A DNA stretch of 64,000 nt from Paraspadella gotoi (GCA_051294375.1 JBJCIZ010000028.1:2025053-2089052); one strand, 5' to 3'; shown: positions 23,961 to 36,472, counted from the stretch's first letter. Notes: generated by a model from the letters alone, not told the origin. Numbers and translations are program-made.

Positions 23961-24204
23961 AAAAGTTGAAAAGAACATAAATGACAGGTGAATAACAGTA
24001 ATATTGGTTTGCCAAGGTTTTTTTACACTCTGAAAGATTATCAGAAATATTATATTGAATAAAATTTAATTACCATAACCGATGGAATGGTAGCCATTAT
24101 GATTGGCTTCGGTTTGACGCCTATTGAGATAAATATGCATCATTCAATTAGAAAAATTTCAGGAAGAATAAGTAAGAAAACCGCAGATGTGTAGTCATTG
24201 TTTA

Positions 24205-24580
24205 AATGAGAGTGTGTATTCGTTTGATTGCTGACGTTTTTGTCTTTCAGAAGATATATTGGTCAAAAAAAATTAGGGCGCCAAAAATATGGCTAAAAAC
24301 TTATTTAAAAATAGGTTTCTCTTTTCATACAAACTTCAGAATTTTAAAATGGAGAATATCATTCAAAATTATAAAAACTTTAAAAAAACGTAGAAAACCA
24401 AACGGGTAAAGACGTTTTGTATATGTAGTGTTTGGTGATTCGATTTGGGATTGCTGACGTTTTCGTCTTTCAGAATATATTGTCAAAAAGGGTAGGGCCG
24501 CCAAAATATTCTAAAAACTATTAAAGATAGGTTGTCTCTTTTCATACAGAACTGGCGAAAAATTTAAGATGGATGGATCA
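24205..24580. repeat. Diverged tandem duplication, about 225-bp period
   Basis: The stretch gattgctgacgtttttgtctttcagaa...atattgg...gggcgccaaaa...ggtttctcttttcatac at 24228-24330 is repeated at 24450-24550 with indels. It contains a pyrimidine-ttcag string in each copy but no open exon after it. Confidence 0.65.
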
Positions 24581-24885
24581 AGATGTGTACTTGTTTTCAG
24601 CCAATAAAAAACTATTCCGGTCACTCAGTAGTCAAAAATTGCGACCAATAGGGAAGTCTCGTCCACACTCTGTCGCAGCAACGGCACAGAATGTCGCATT
24701 CAAAAGTGACATGTCGGCAAGCGTGTTCACAGTCGTCACATTCAGAACGAAGATTTGGTGCTGTGACGGGTCAAATTAGAAGGGAAGGAGTATGTATGCG
24801 TGACATGTCACTCGACGGTCAGCACTTTCCAGCCAATCAGGGATGTCAGGCGGCAGTCATAAGCGAAGAAATAATATTCGTTTGA

Positions 24886-24886
<1 letters not shown>

Positions 24887-24924
<38 letters not shown>

Positions 24925-24950
24925 TATTTATTTCATTCTTTCTTTCTTCT
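24887..24950. repeat. (TTTC)n microsatellite
   Basis: A run of tttc units. A second run at 25690-25715 lies in the corresponding position of the similar sequence after the 25-N gap. Confidence 0.9.
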
Positions 24951-25079
24951 CTTCTTCTTTACTTATTAGCTAATGTTCTACACATTGTTCTGTTATCTTA
25001 TTTGTTTCGATTTTTAATATTGATTCATATTTTTTTAATAATATCTATTTAAATTATAATTTCTTTTTTTGGTTTGTGA

Positions 25080-25560
25080 GAAAAAATTCGGAAACCAGGG
25101 CTTTGCCTCACGTGGATACCCGAGCGACGCCGCGTCTTCAGGAGACAAACGTGCTCTCGATCTCGCTGCTTGGCCGTTGGAGACGCTGGCGATCGTGCTT
25201 CTCCGGACCGAATCGTTTTAAATGCTGCTCGCTGTTGGGCGCTTCTTGTGCGCTCGTGTGCAGCGGGTGATGGGCGAGCGTCGGGAAGAGGAGTTCGTGT
25301 CGGTCGGGCGGGAAGGATTCGGTTGGCCGCAGGGAAGGTCGGTGGGCGACATCGTTAGTTTCGTCTGGGGTGCGCGGGAGAACAAATGAAACGGAAGACT
25401 GACGAGAGTTGTCCATGCTGCCTCCGCAGAGGACGATGTGGATCTTCGATCGGCGCCGAAGTCGATCTCTCGATCTTCGATGGCATCGAATTCAAGCAAC
25501 GGGCAACATTCCACAAAAACTTCATTCGCCGCTTTTGCTGTTTTGAAAAATGATTTACTT
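25080..25560. pseudogene. GC-rich island with broken frames (island 1)
   Basis: GC-rich sequence in an AT-rich setting, following TTTC repeats and a taatgttctacacattgttc stretch. The plus strand has short protein-like stretches (MGERREEEFVSVGREGFGWP; MKRKTDESCPCC) in different frames. The minus strand is also open over about 90 codons (25138-25416). A related but diverged island follows the gap at 25850-26170. I cannot assign a family. It is probably a decayed or error-laden exon. Confidence 0.35.
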
Positions 25561-25608
25561 ATTTGGCGGCCTCTAGTTGGATATTAACGAAATGAAGATT
25601 TACTCTCT

Positions 25609-25633
25609 NNNNNNNNNNNNNNNNNNNNNNNNN
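25609..25633. other. 25-N scaffold gap with similar flanks
   Basis: The sequence at 24890-25500 resembles 25680-26170 (same TTTC run, same taatgttctacacattgttct, similar GC island), with perhaps a quarter of bases changed. That is more than the other duplicated gap flanks. Confidence 0.8.
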
Positions 25634-26739
25634 CTGTTTTTTTAAAATAATTATTTAATTTGACTATTTAGTCTTCTTCCCATATTCTTCTTTCTTTCTT
25701 TCTTTCTTTCTTTCTAATGTTCTACACATTGTTCTAGATCTATTTTGTTGATTTTTGAATCTTCATAGATTTTTTTAATAATATGTTTGAACAATCATTC
25801 TCTTATAATTAGTAATTTCTTTTTTTAACAAAATATCAAACCAGCTGCCTGACGTGTATACCGGAGACCCCGTCTTCCAACAACATCTCACCTCCCTCTT
25901 GCCTCTCGCCTATCTATTTCCTCCAATCATTAGATTCCTTTTTCCCCTCTTGCCTCCTGTCACGGTGATGGGTGACGGCACGCAAAGATTCTTATTCGGC
26001 AAGGATTCGTGGCCGCAGAAGTCGTGAGGCGAATCTATTCTGGCTCCGCGAACAAAAGAATCCGGACGATCACTTGGCACAATTCTCCCCCCATACGATG
26101 TGTTGATCTTCATCGCCCGAGGTCGATTTTCTTCCGATTCTCGGATGGAGAATCATCTCTCCGAGAACAATCGGACGACTAATGTTGACGCATAGGAGAG
26201 AGAAGAGAAGGGATGAGAGGAGAGAGACGGAGAAAGCTCGTGCTGCAGGGATAATTACAGAACAGAAAGAGAGAGAGAAGGACACACTCTGACTTGTTGG
26301 GCCTGATGATAAGAAGATAGCGAAAAAAATGGCGAGAACAAAAGAGTATCAGCATAGAATCTATCACACGGACAATTGCTGCGGATGCTGCGGGTCATTT
26401 TCGAACGAATAGGAAGGTGAAACGACGGCGGGAAAAATGGAGAGGAGATAACTCGAAGATCCGAACGGCAATTCATCCGTGCTGCCCGCCACGAGGAGTT
26501 TATTTAGTTACCACCTGAAAGGAACCGAAAAGATAAAATTCGGGAATGCGCAAGCGCTGGCTAACAGTACGTCCTAGATACTCATTACGCCGACCCGAGT
26601 GCAGTCGGAATAGAACCAAGAATCATATTGCTGTGCGAAATTAGTGCTGGGCTTGGTAATTGCGCCACCATTTAGTGATGATAAGGTGTGTGCAATAAAC
26701 TTGTTCTAATTGATACAAATAAAATGTTGTACTTCCTCT

Positions 26740-27775
26740 TCGCCCTTGTGCTGAATTCAAGCATTCCTATTTCGTCAGCGATTGTTCCTTACGCCGAGAC
26801 GACGCGTCCACAGTTGAGGAGTGGTTCGAATGTAGGAGGTACATTTAATTTCTTTTAGGTAGGGACTTCAAGCGGCCCCAATAGGGATATGGTAGACTTA
26901 CATTTGGGTCGCCCTATGAGTCGGTGTCTAAGATTGAAACTCTTATACTACTCTCCGTATAATTCAGAAGTCTTCTGATCCATAGAAGCAGATCGCAATT
27001 CTGCGGATACGCCACGTGGTAGAAATAAATCTTATCCCCAGTTCGGGCTCAGCGAATATGCTCCATTGGCATGAACTGCCTGCCCAGCTCGGAATCAAGT
27101 TTCGCATCTTGTACGCCGGTACGATTAACAGAAGGAAAAAGGTTTTTACATTTTTCCGAAGTATATATGTTGGATCCGATCCCAAAGAGATAAGGTGAAT
27201 GATTTGATTTGAAAATTCTAATGATTTGCTCCACTGTTTCGCACATCAATAAGAGGTTCAAATGTATGAATAGCACTTTGCGCCATACACTGCTCTCTTC
27301 TTGATGCATCTCTTGCAATAACTCTCCCATCCCGCTGCCTGCCACTCTCGAATCCCACACACCCTTTCCCCATCTCAGCCTCTCAACTCGTCCTGGTCGG
27401 GCGCTCGCCTAGAACTCCTTTTCCCGGTGCTCGCTCATCAAAAGTGAATGGGAGAAACTTTGCGGTTTTTCGACGTCAAAGACTGGGTTTTACGAAGAAG
27501 AGTCAGGAATCTGCTCCTTCGGATTTCGCGGCGACGATGAAGGTTGTGCTCATCTTCGCGCGATCGTTCGGTCTACGTGAAGCAAAAGCGATGCGGACGA
27601 TCATATCGGCGTCGGAGGATATCTTTTGCAAAATAACACAACATCACAATCACATCATCTTGAACTTTTCTGCTGCAATTTCCGTTTATACGTGTGGCAA
27701 TCCAAAAATGAGAAGGTGTACAAGGGAGTTCAGAGTGCGAACTGCGTTAGACATTGCGGTTACCGAGTGAGTATA
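26740..27775 (+). pseudogene. Degraded copy of the kelch gene at 37.0 kb
   Basis: The 5' part near 26750-26900 matches the kelch gene from GAATTCAAGCAT onward, and includes taatttcttttagg, which corresponds to tttatttcttagg, and ggccccaa. The 3' part, 27345-27775, follows the gene through ccccatctcagcctctcaac, cgacgtcaaagact, cggcgacgatgaagg, gcgcgatcgt, gtcggaggatatctt, acatcatc and past the stop into tggcaatccaaaaatgaga. The middle (26950-27340) is poorly alignable. Many indels and substitutions destroy the frame. The similarity extends beyond the stop codon, so this was a genomic copy that included 3' flank, not just an exon. Confidence 0.8.
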
Positions 27776-27799
27776 TTATTTAAAGAAAAATGGAAATCA

Positions 27800-28800
27800 G
27801 TGAACAAATTTTATTAGGTAAATTAATTATTTTAGAAATACAAGAAATCTTTTCTTTCTTGCTATCTTACTATATACTTGATGTTTATTTGACAAACATG
27901 ATTTTTTGTCTGTAAACGTTATTTATAATTTTTTCGGTTATCTAATAGGGTATTCCTGTAAGAGACTATTTTATGAAAACACACTCAAAGTCCTGGGGAT
28001 TTGTAATCCCATTAACTATTTGCTGAATTGCATCAAACAGTTAACGTTCAAAAAGATTATCGACTTAAAACAATTATTTATAAACATAGTCTAATTTAAT
28101 TTAATGAATTTGGAATCTGCACTTATTAATTTCTAAATTCTCATCACAAACCATTATCGGACTTGAATTATCTGACCTATTAAACACTTGATCATTTTAC
28201 AAATTATCGTTACACTTTACGGCAAATCAGTATCACTGGTTGATTTGCGAATAACTGATCAGAAGAAGATATGGTTCGGACGTGAGACGAAAAACAAGCC
28301 ATATCAGATGAATATCTGACAAGAAAGTGTAAAATACCTTTATAAGGCATGACCCTATCAATGAATTCGCAATACTGTCTCATTCATCCATCCTAGTCAA
28401 CTAGAAGTGGATTACAATAACAAAAGGCAATGTCGGTCAATCCAACTTCCCCCATCAAGATGAGACATATAAAGACGGACACAATTATATCTGATCGGTT
28501 AATGGCTGATAGAATGAAACAAGCGGCCACACACAATTAAATATTGTACAGGAGCCTTCGCGAGAGGGGTATTTCCCAGTACATTTTAGAGTCCATCTTG
28601 ATCGACCAAGTACCAGAACGACAACGGTAGTTGACAGTCGAGATCTTAATGAATAAATCCATAAAATTGAATGCCCTTAATACGATACATCAAGTAATAT
28701 AGTTAACACAGAAACCACATGGACCTTGTTGGTATAGATCCAACGTAACGCAGGAGTGAGGCGGAGACAGCACCTTACTGTTCACCCACGACGGGGTACA
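27800..28800. other. AT-rich DNA without a supported gene
   Basis: Only short open frames without domain signatures. The 27906-28094 frame is AT-driven. Confidence 0.5.
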
Positions 28801-28889
28801 AAACAACCTTGGGGTAAGGATTAGCGTCTTTTTCCTTCGTCAAAGTGAAGGGATCTGAATACGAGGAAGCTCGTCATTACATTTAGACC

Positions 28890-29110
28890 TATGACAAAAC
28901 TGACGGTTGAAGAGGACTTCGCAGGCATGGCGTCCTTTCTTTTCGCGGCCGCCCTCAGAGAGAGCAGTGCGGGACTCCGTCGGGGAGAGAGGATTATCGC
29001 GGCGAAGGACGTTTGAAGGCGTAAGACCTTGCGGAAGACTCCCATGGTCGGACGCTCGCAAATGCGACGGGGTGCGGGGTTCTGGAGGGAAGTTCGGCAT
29101 TTGCTCCGTT
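28890..29110 (+). pseudogene. GC-rich island with PDZ-like fragment (island 2)
   Basis: A plus-strand frame encodes MTKLTVEEDFAGMASFLFAA, then LRESSAGLRRGERIIAAKDV followed directly by a stop, with the continuation in another frame. The GLRRGERIIAAKDV stretch resembles the PDZ core GxLRxGDRIxxVNxV. The family's ligand-binding GLGF loop is not visible. A single short motif and broken frames make this a weak call. It could be a decayed PDZ exon or chance. Confidence 0.25.
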
Positions 29111-29159
29111 GCTCATGTCGCTTCTTCATGCTTGTGAGATTTCATATTACTTTCTTTCT

Positions 29160-29279
29160 TTCTTTTCTGTTCATTCATTCTTCATTCTTATTTCATTCTT
29201 CATTCATTCATTCATTCATTCTCTCCCTTAATCTCGTTCCTTCTTCTTTAAATCTTCTTTTTCCTTTTTTGACTTTTTA

Positions 29280-29310
<31 letters not shown>

Positions 29311-29330
29311 TCTTCTCCTCTCTCTCTTCT
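29160..29330. repeat. TTCATTC and TC-rich simple repeat
   Basis: Run of ttcattcattc, then (tc)n to 29336. Confidence 0.85.
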
Positions 29331-29589
29331 CTCACACCTGGCGAGGCGAGGGTCCTGAAGATGGCCTCTAACGTCAGCGCGGGCGAAGGCTTCATATAGC
29401 GTCACTTCGCTCGAAAGACGTCCAAGAGAGACTCGCTGTCTCTAAAAAAAAGAATAGAGATTTCACCCTTGAAAAAGTGATTTACGTTGGGATTTTGAAT
29501 AGTTTTAGTGATACTGATCACTACCTTATACTATAAACTAAACACACCCAACGCATTGAGCTAAAGTTGATCTGTCGCGGAAACTCACG

Positions 29590-29805
29590 TCATATGTCAG
29601 ATGAGTAGAACATCGTAGGAGGCGTCTGCGACTGACCCCAACGGACGACGTTAGCTCGTTCATGCGAACTTCTCTCCACCACGACGACTGCACCAGGATA
29701 GCGACCCTCCCCGAGAACCGCCACGACAGGAGGGAGCAGAGTTGGAGGATCATGGAGGAAGGTGCTCTTCCGGGGGGGGCGTTGGTCTCCAGGGGCCATT
29801 AGCAA
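29590..29805 (-). pseudogene. Open GC-rich minus-strand stretch (island 3)
   Basis: The minus frame encodes PPTLLPPVVAVLGEGRYPGA and VVVVERSSHERANVVRWG, then a stop seven bases before a good donor sequence (TATGAC|gtgagtt). A second minus frame reads through the donor. I recognise no domain. It may be an exon with a sequencing indel or a decayed one. Confidence 0.25.
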
Positions 29806-30309
29806 AGGAAAGGCTTCACCCGAATTTGTTGGATTTGAATTTTTTAGTTAGAAATAGAGTCAACAGACATGATTTGTTGTTTTTATTAAAGGATTACATT
29901 TCAATTTTAAACATGTACATTCTTGTCGGAAAGAAAAAGTCCCGATTTGAATGGAGCACTGATTAGAAGCAGTGTTGGGCAACGAAGACGACCCGCTCGA
30001 TGGACTCGGTCTCAAGACGGGAAAGTGGTCTGGATTGAATTTACACTTTTCGATAGACCCAACGATAATTGTCAGGGACCGACCTTGTTGCGATCGAGAT
30101 AGGTTCGCTTCTGAAATGTTCAAGGAAAATAGGTGGATATGGCATTGGATGAGCAAGTGCACCATCGGTATGATCTTTCTCGTCTCTCGAATCTCTGCTC
30201 TCTCTCTTCTCTTTTCTCTCTCTCAGTCTTGGATCTCGTATTCTCTCTCGGGTCTCTCTTCCTCTACTCTCTGCGATCTCTCTCTTCTTCACCCCGACGA
30301 AGTCCGGAC

Positions 30310-30663
30310 GAGGGATGACCTGAAGTAAAAAGACGCCTTCTCCGCTCTTGGCGCGACGCCAAGCGGCGTTTCTCCGGTGTGCGCGGAAGTTTGATCGAAC
30401 GCCGAACAAATCTTTCTCCGCTCGAGATTGGGCGGACGGGAATCCTCGAACGGACGTAACGACCGAGTGTGTGCGTCGGCGGAGAGAGAGTAAGAGAGGA
30501 AGGAGAAGAAAGACAGCAGAGGAGAAGAGGAGTCGAAAGATAGAACATCAGCTCATCAGCAACGACGATCCGCCTCGTCCAGCACCAAAAGGCTTCGAAA
30601 TAATAGAAAAAGACCAACTAAAACTAGAACGTGTGAGAGAGAGGAAAAGGGAGGAAAGAAAAG
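30310..30663 (+). CDS. Candidate exon, basic/charged protein, unassigned (island 4)
   Basis: The plus-strand frame is open from about 30320 to a donor AAAAG|gttagtg at 30663. It encodes RRQAAFLRCARKFDRTPNKS and, at the end, KTAEEKRSRKIEHQLISNDD, APKGFEIIEKDQLKLERVRE and RKREERK. The last 60 residues look like a real charged helix. Pyrimidine-rich DNA (30170-30290) precedes it, as expected before an acceptor. A possible following exon at 31304-31470 (after catcttag) encodes VERSRVEQVKVSSDVSKQ and ends in a stop, but its best frame does not match the phase here. No family recognised. Confidence 0.35.
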
Positions 30664-33156
30664 GTTAGTGTTGATGCGTGAGCAGTTTTTTCAAAGCGGC
30701 TGACCCCCCCATTTTTGGGTTCTGTCATCTTAATCAACTAGAATTCCATAACTTTATGATATGCTTCTATTAAACGCTTCCTTAATCCTTCCCACAAGTA
30801 GTCGCAATTGTTGCACTGGGAACGGGTAAACCAAGACGTGATACATCTAACCTTCGTTGTAAGTCATGTCTAATGCCTGCTTCGACGCCCTGGCACTAGC
30901 CTAATTGCCTAACAGCCATTATTTCTCCTTAATCCGGTTCTCATTTAACTCCCGGTCCGTAGCGTGCACGCTAGTACTGGAGCCTCTGGCCGCCAACACC
31001 TAAACGGTATATGAAGTCTATATGAGGAGGTACCTTTAAACGCAGAACCCTAGTATACATAGATTAAATCTATTCAAAAACGCTGAAGAACTAATACATA
31101 TTAAATTAAGAAGGCATGAAAACTCTAAAGTATTAGTCTCTTTTAAAAAGGGACCAACGGTTAAATTATCTTAAATGCTGTGAGTTAATTGAAAATTGTA
31201 GTGGTCTGTGGAAATTACACGGAGGACCGCGCACAGAAATTAAGAGTAAACGATAGATGTAGAGGAGGAGACACACACCTCCTCGATCCTCCTCATTCCA
31301 TCTTAGATCGTTTTTCCGGCTCTCGATCAAGACGGAGACGCTACGGTCGAGCGCTCAAGAGTTGAACAAGTCAAAGTATCATCCGATGTGTCGAAACAGG
31401 GTCGGGCGCCACAGCGGGACAAAGCGCTACAGATGACGGAGCAAGACGAGTCGTGCAAGAGGCAATAGGAGAGCTCTTACAATGAAAACATAAGAAAAAA
31501 AGAGGAAGATAGAAGGAAACACATATTCGCCAAAAAATAAATACGATTTAGAATATATAATTGAATTAATAAATTATGTAATGAATATAAATGGGATTGC
31601 TATTGAAAGAATAGAACGCAATGACAATAAGTGAGTTTTTTATAGCTATTAAAACATAATATACACCAAAGCTGACACACCAACCATCATTTCAATAACG
31701 ACATCGACCCTTTTACTTCCGCGGGAATTAAAGCAGCTCGTGTTTAGTCTTCTGGAGAAGAAGATTTTGACCACTCAGGTCACAATATGGTTCAAGGACT
31801 CACCATGCGGCTGAAAGAACGGGATACTATTTGTTGCTGATAGTTCTGCTGTTACCGTCAAATAAAAAAAATAATCAACAAATTAATGTTAGCAAAGGTG
31901 AAAGATATAAATAAGTACAACACATATTAATAAACAACAATAATTACAACAGTAATTAGACCTCGCACGCCTGAGATTCATTTGAAATAACAATTATATT
32001 TAGCCATTCATTCTCAGTATGGTACTCTGATATAAACAGTGATTAGTTTCTTACGGGAAGTGGAAGATGACGCTGAAAGCTAAACGATTTTCACTTTCAC
32101 CTCTGTGACCTAGGATCGTACCACGCGTCAGAATTTGAGGTGTCCACCGTCTCGAAAAAAGGTCGTCTCTAGTCGACGTTATTCCGGTACTGAATCCCCA
32201 GTGAGGTGATGTTTCGTCTCTTAGGTCAAATTGTCCGTTTAGGTCCTGCGCAAAATAGAGAGCCGACAAAAATGGACGGAGATCTGATCGTGGCATCGTA
32301 TCGATTCGGTGAGTACTCTGTCGTACGTGACCGAAACAAGGTAAGCTCGATTTCGGTTTATGAACTCACCTTGGGCGGCGCCAGAGACGGACACATAAGC
32401 TGGTTAAATATTAACAGTTGGTGACAGGATCCTTCTCCCCCCACAATGTCTGATGGCGGGGGTCGACGTGGTTCTACGTAAAGTACACGTTGTCAAAATC
32501 CTGTGTTGTTTACGTGCACTTACCTTCCGCTTGGTCGCTAAATCAGATACGGATAGTGGTCGCGCGAAATCTCTTCCACATCTCAGTACGGAATGCGAGT
32601 AGTTTGTCGAATTTGATCGTGAGTGAGTGGTTAAGCAGTTGAGTCGTGGGTCCAACTGAGCTAAGGCAAATCGTTCTTTTATGCCGACCTTGCGGCGGCA
32701 ACGATCGGAGGTAGGTTGCGACGGTTAAACGTCGTCGGTGAAACGTGATCATAAAGATGGCCGTCGTCGTCCAGTGGTAAGTTTCCGGCTCCAGCATCTT
32801 GTAGAGACATTTGGCTCGAAGACGCTGAGACCGCGATGACTTCAAGACGTACGTAACTTTTGAGGGGATTGCGGCCATCGAGGACTCGGCGTGTTCATCA
32901 TTGCGCTCAGTGAGGCAGTGACCGAGCAGGTGCAGCGGACGAATACCGGGTGTGTTTCACGGCCGAGGAGAGTCACTCGTCGATATAGAGATGGGATTCA
33001 GAAGGGAGCGAACGTCACGAGATCGGAGATGCACTACTTGGCGGTGAGAAGGGTAAACTATATCAATAAACAAGTTGAATTATTATAAACATTAGCAAAA
33101 TAAATGAGTAAGAGTCAAAAAGATTAGATATATACCTAGTCCTCGCACTTCCCCAG

Positions 33157-33391
33157 ACCACGCCCGACCCGTCTCGAACCGAAAGGCTCACTGCAAGTCC
33201 GGAGTCGACGAGGAACTGGAAGTCGAGGACTTTTGGCGCGACCGATCGTGACGCTGCGGCGGACGGGGGAACGTCCGGCGTCGCGCCAGCAGGCGACGCA
33301 CCGTGTACGAAGACGCTGACCTCCTGTCGAGGATGGAACGCGGGGACCCGGAAAGTGGCGCGGGATGCGAGACGGTAAGATGACGCAGCTG
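33157..33391 (+). CDS. Candidate exon, unassigned (island 5)
   Basis: GC-rich stretch bounded by a good acceptor (cgcacttccccag) and donor (GAGACG|gtaaga). Two plus frames are long. One is fully open (TTPDPSRTERLTASPESTRN...). The other has a single TGA but more natural-looking protein (KSGVDEELEVEDFWRDRS, then TVYEDADLLSRMERGDPESG). The minus strand is open too, as GC-rich DNA often is. The splice signals support an exon, but the frame and family are undecided. Confidence 0.3.
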
Positions 33392-33651
33392 GCGCCGCTG
33401 CCGGCTCGGAGACGTGAGACGCGTCGACGAAGCGAGAATGCCGGCGTCCGGTGGAGGGAAAGACCGAAGGGACGCGATGTAGGATAGGCGGGGACCACGC
33501 TGCTGCTTCACGGGCAGCTTTGTGGAAAGAGTAGGTAAGGCTAAGTAAGGATGATTATTAGAATTAGATTTATTCGCATGGATATGAGTTGAGAATATTT
33601 ATATGCCAAATATTTTATTTTGACCGTTTTTACTTTGGAACATCAATCGCG

Positions 33652-33835
33652 TGTGTGAGAGGGAGAGAGAGAGAGGAGAGAGAGAGAGAAGAGAGGATGA
33701 GAGACGAGAGAGAGAGAGAGAGAGATAAGATAGATAGATAGACTAGATAGATAGATAGATTAGATAGATAGATGATAGTAGATAGATAGATAAAGAGAAA
33801 GAGATGAGAGAGTAAAGAGAAAGAAAGTAAGAAAG
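33652..33835. repeat. GA and (GATA)n microsatellites
   Basis: GA-rich run, then gataga/tagat units at 33727-33795 and more GA-rich sequence. Confidence 0.9.
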
Positions 33836-34283
33836 TGGCTTTGAAGATAAGTGAGATGATGGTTTCCTCTCTTGAACCAATCCCCTCGATTCCTCCCGAA
33901 TTTCCATCACCTAATAAGCGGCGTCGATGTCGATCCCGCCCAAAGACTTTACAGGATCTTCAAGGGTGCGTGACGGGTGACGAGGGTTGTGCAAGTGGGC
34001 GTGGTTCGCGTTTTTTCGGCGAAGAAGTCGCCGACCGAAATCGAGGAAGCTTCGTCGTTCGCGCCCCTTCGCTTGCTCAACGCGGGTCAGGAGGGTGGTT
34101 GAGTTTGACACGATCGCCACGAGTATGGAACGATTTCCGACTCCCTTCAAACAAATTTTAGAATAATATATCATTCAGTGGCAATAAGTCATGAGGTCGC
34201 TGTTTGCTGCTGCCACATTCTACTGAATGAAATTATGAATAAATGGTCGTAAAATGTTTTGTATGTTATATTGTTTATGTTTA

Positions 34284-34508
34284 TTACTCGATTTCTTTTG
34301 TTGTCAAATTCAAATCAACTTTCGATGGAATGTTTGCCTTGATCACCCACGAGTTTGGCGCTGAAACAAAAACGCTCTCGGGCTCCACGCGCTCCGCTTG
34401 TCCGGTACTTCTCTCACTTCGCAGCGCTTGCAGCGCCTCATCCCGACGTCGCCCTGCCGCCGCACTGCCGCACGGCCGAAGGTTCGGGGCGTCGCCACAC
34501 GACGGCAC
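34284..34508 (-). pseudogene. Open minus-strand stretch, unassigned (island 6)
   Basis: Encodes ALQALRSERSTGQAERVEPE and then SVFVSAPNSWVIKANIPSKV before a stop in AT-rich DNA. Plus frames in the same GC-rich island (34340-34640) are open as well. There are no splice sites or domains I can defend. Confidence 0.2.
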
Positions 34509-36472
34509 GAAGCTGCAGATTGGCGCGTTTGTTCAAAGGCCACGCCACCGAAGGGCTCGATATGCTCTAACATGCAGCGAGGATTGGCGCTTATCAATCC
34601 CGACGGTGTGGATAGACCGAGAATGGCTAGATAAAGATTTAAGATTTAAGATTTAAAGATCTAATATCATCAACGGAATGAATTAAGGATTGGTTGGCTC
34701 CATAAGTGATGTGATTGCTCGTCTCTTCACGGAATCATCAGAATGCGACGAATCAAGACCTATACTTCAACCGCTTAGAAATCACCAATGACCGACAGGG
34801 ATAACCGACGGAGGGATTGATGGCAAAATTGCTCGGAGAAACTCTAGGCTTCACCTCTACCTCAAACTCAAGAAAGAACATTCGCTTCAAAATTTATTGA
34901 ACTGTTTAATTATTGTTTCATACCTTTGTCTTAACCATTTGTCATCGTGTCTGGTTACTATGTCATCACCTAATCATTGTCCGGGTCATAATAATATATT
35001 GTAACCAATACTTTGCCATTATTAATTACATCGTTATTTGACTAGAACGTCAACGATATTTAAATATTTAAAGATTTAAAGATGAAATCGGATTTTAGTC
35101 ATGCTGAGACGGACGACCCTTCATCCCGAGCACCTCGTCGGGAGCATCCATTCGGATTCGCATGATCCAGATTCCCTGAGTTGACGTATATGAAATTGGG
35201 TTTGTTTCTATGGAGAACAAGCGAATCCCGAGTCGATCGGATTCGGCGGGAATTCGAATTTAGATTTGGGAAGATCTGCGCGACCGTGAACGTGAATCTC
35301 TTCCTTAGATGGAATAAATACATATTTATAATCGTGATTTACAACTATTTGTACAAATTTAGTAAACAGGGCCTTTTGTCGGTGTACAAATTCAAAAACT
35401 AAAAATTAATAAATATTATAAATTAAACTAGAACAACTAAAAGTTCCACAAAAATCGGGGATTTTTCTTGTACGCTTTTTGCGCAAAGCAAAGAACAAAA
35501 AGCTTTAGTACGAAACCAAATTCGCAAAATCGCGAGAAAAAAAAAGGAACATTCAAGTCGTAAATGGGGAAAAAATGATCGATCAATATGGGGCAATTCT
35601 TTTAATCATATTAGTTATTTGCATATACAATCGCTCAAACTCACGGTGGTCTTGAGACAGCTTATCCTGAGTAGGGTGGGATGTACTTCTAGAGGCCCGA
35701 AACAGGTGACGGGCGGAGATTGGCCGTCTTTATCGGCGGCCGAGAGTTGATCCGCCGAGGGAAGAGGGTCTTGAAGGAGGCGTTGCGCTGGGAGGAGAAA
35801 CTCGACCCGTTTCGTTCTCTGATCGTGTTCACATTTTGATGACGATGTTTTTGGGGATGTATTTCCATTTCACGGGTTCCCGATCCTTTCCACACGAGGC
35901 TTTGGTTGCTCGAGATCGTGTGAATTGGCGCGATCGATGCTTGTCGTCATGTTCTTTTATGAATTAGTCACGGATTGTTCAACATCGCGTTTAGCATTAT
36001 GAGTACCCAAAAAATTGTTTTGTTGATGGTTAACGTAAGAAACTTCTTTTTCTGAAATAAAAATATTCTTTCAAATAGATTTTTTTTTTCAGAAAAAATA
36101 GATTCATTCAACTATGATTACAAAAATGTTTTAAAAAACAAAGCTTGGTTTTAAGAAAAGCGTCACATTTAAAACACCAAAAGATGTGAAAATGAAAAAT
36201 TCAAAAATCTTAAGTATTTTCGTAATATTTATACCTCATTTTTAACGAAGTTAAAAAAACAAAACGACAAATCTTGGATGCGTTTTTAAATGAGATGAAG
36301 TCTGCGATTAAACGGTATCGTCCAAAGTGCAAAATAGTTTAGTTAGTGCGGCGAGAGAATGATCAAGTCCTTAAATTTCTCTCTACTTCCAGGTATTCTA
36401 AACCAGACGAAAAAAAGGTAAGACGAAAGGGGCGATAGAAGTAATCCGAATACATTCATTCGGGTCGGTCAG

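Noticed and set aside
30490-30560. KTAEEKRSRKIEHQL as a possible G-protein alpha N-terminus
   Set aside because: Superficially like the AEEK...KIEKQL helix, but the GAGESGKST loop that should follow is absent here and downstream.
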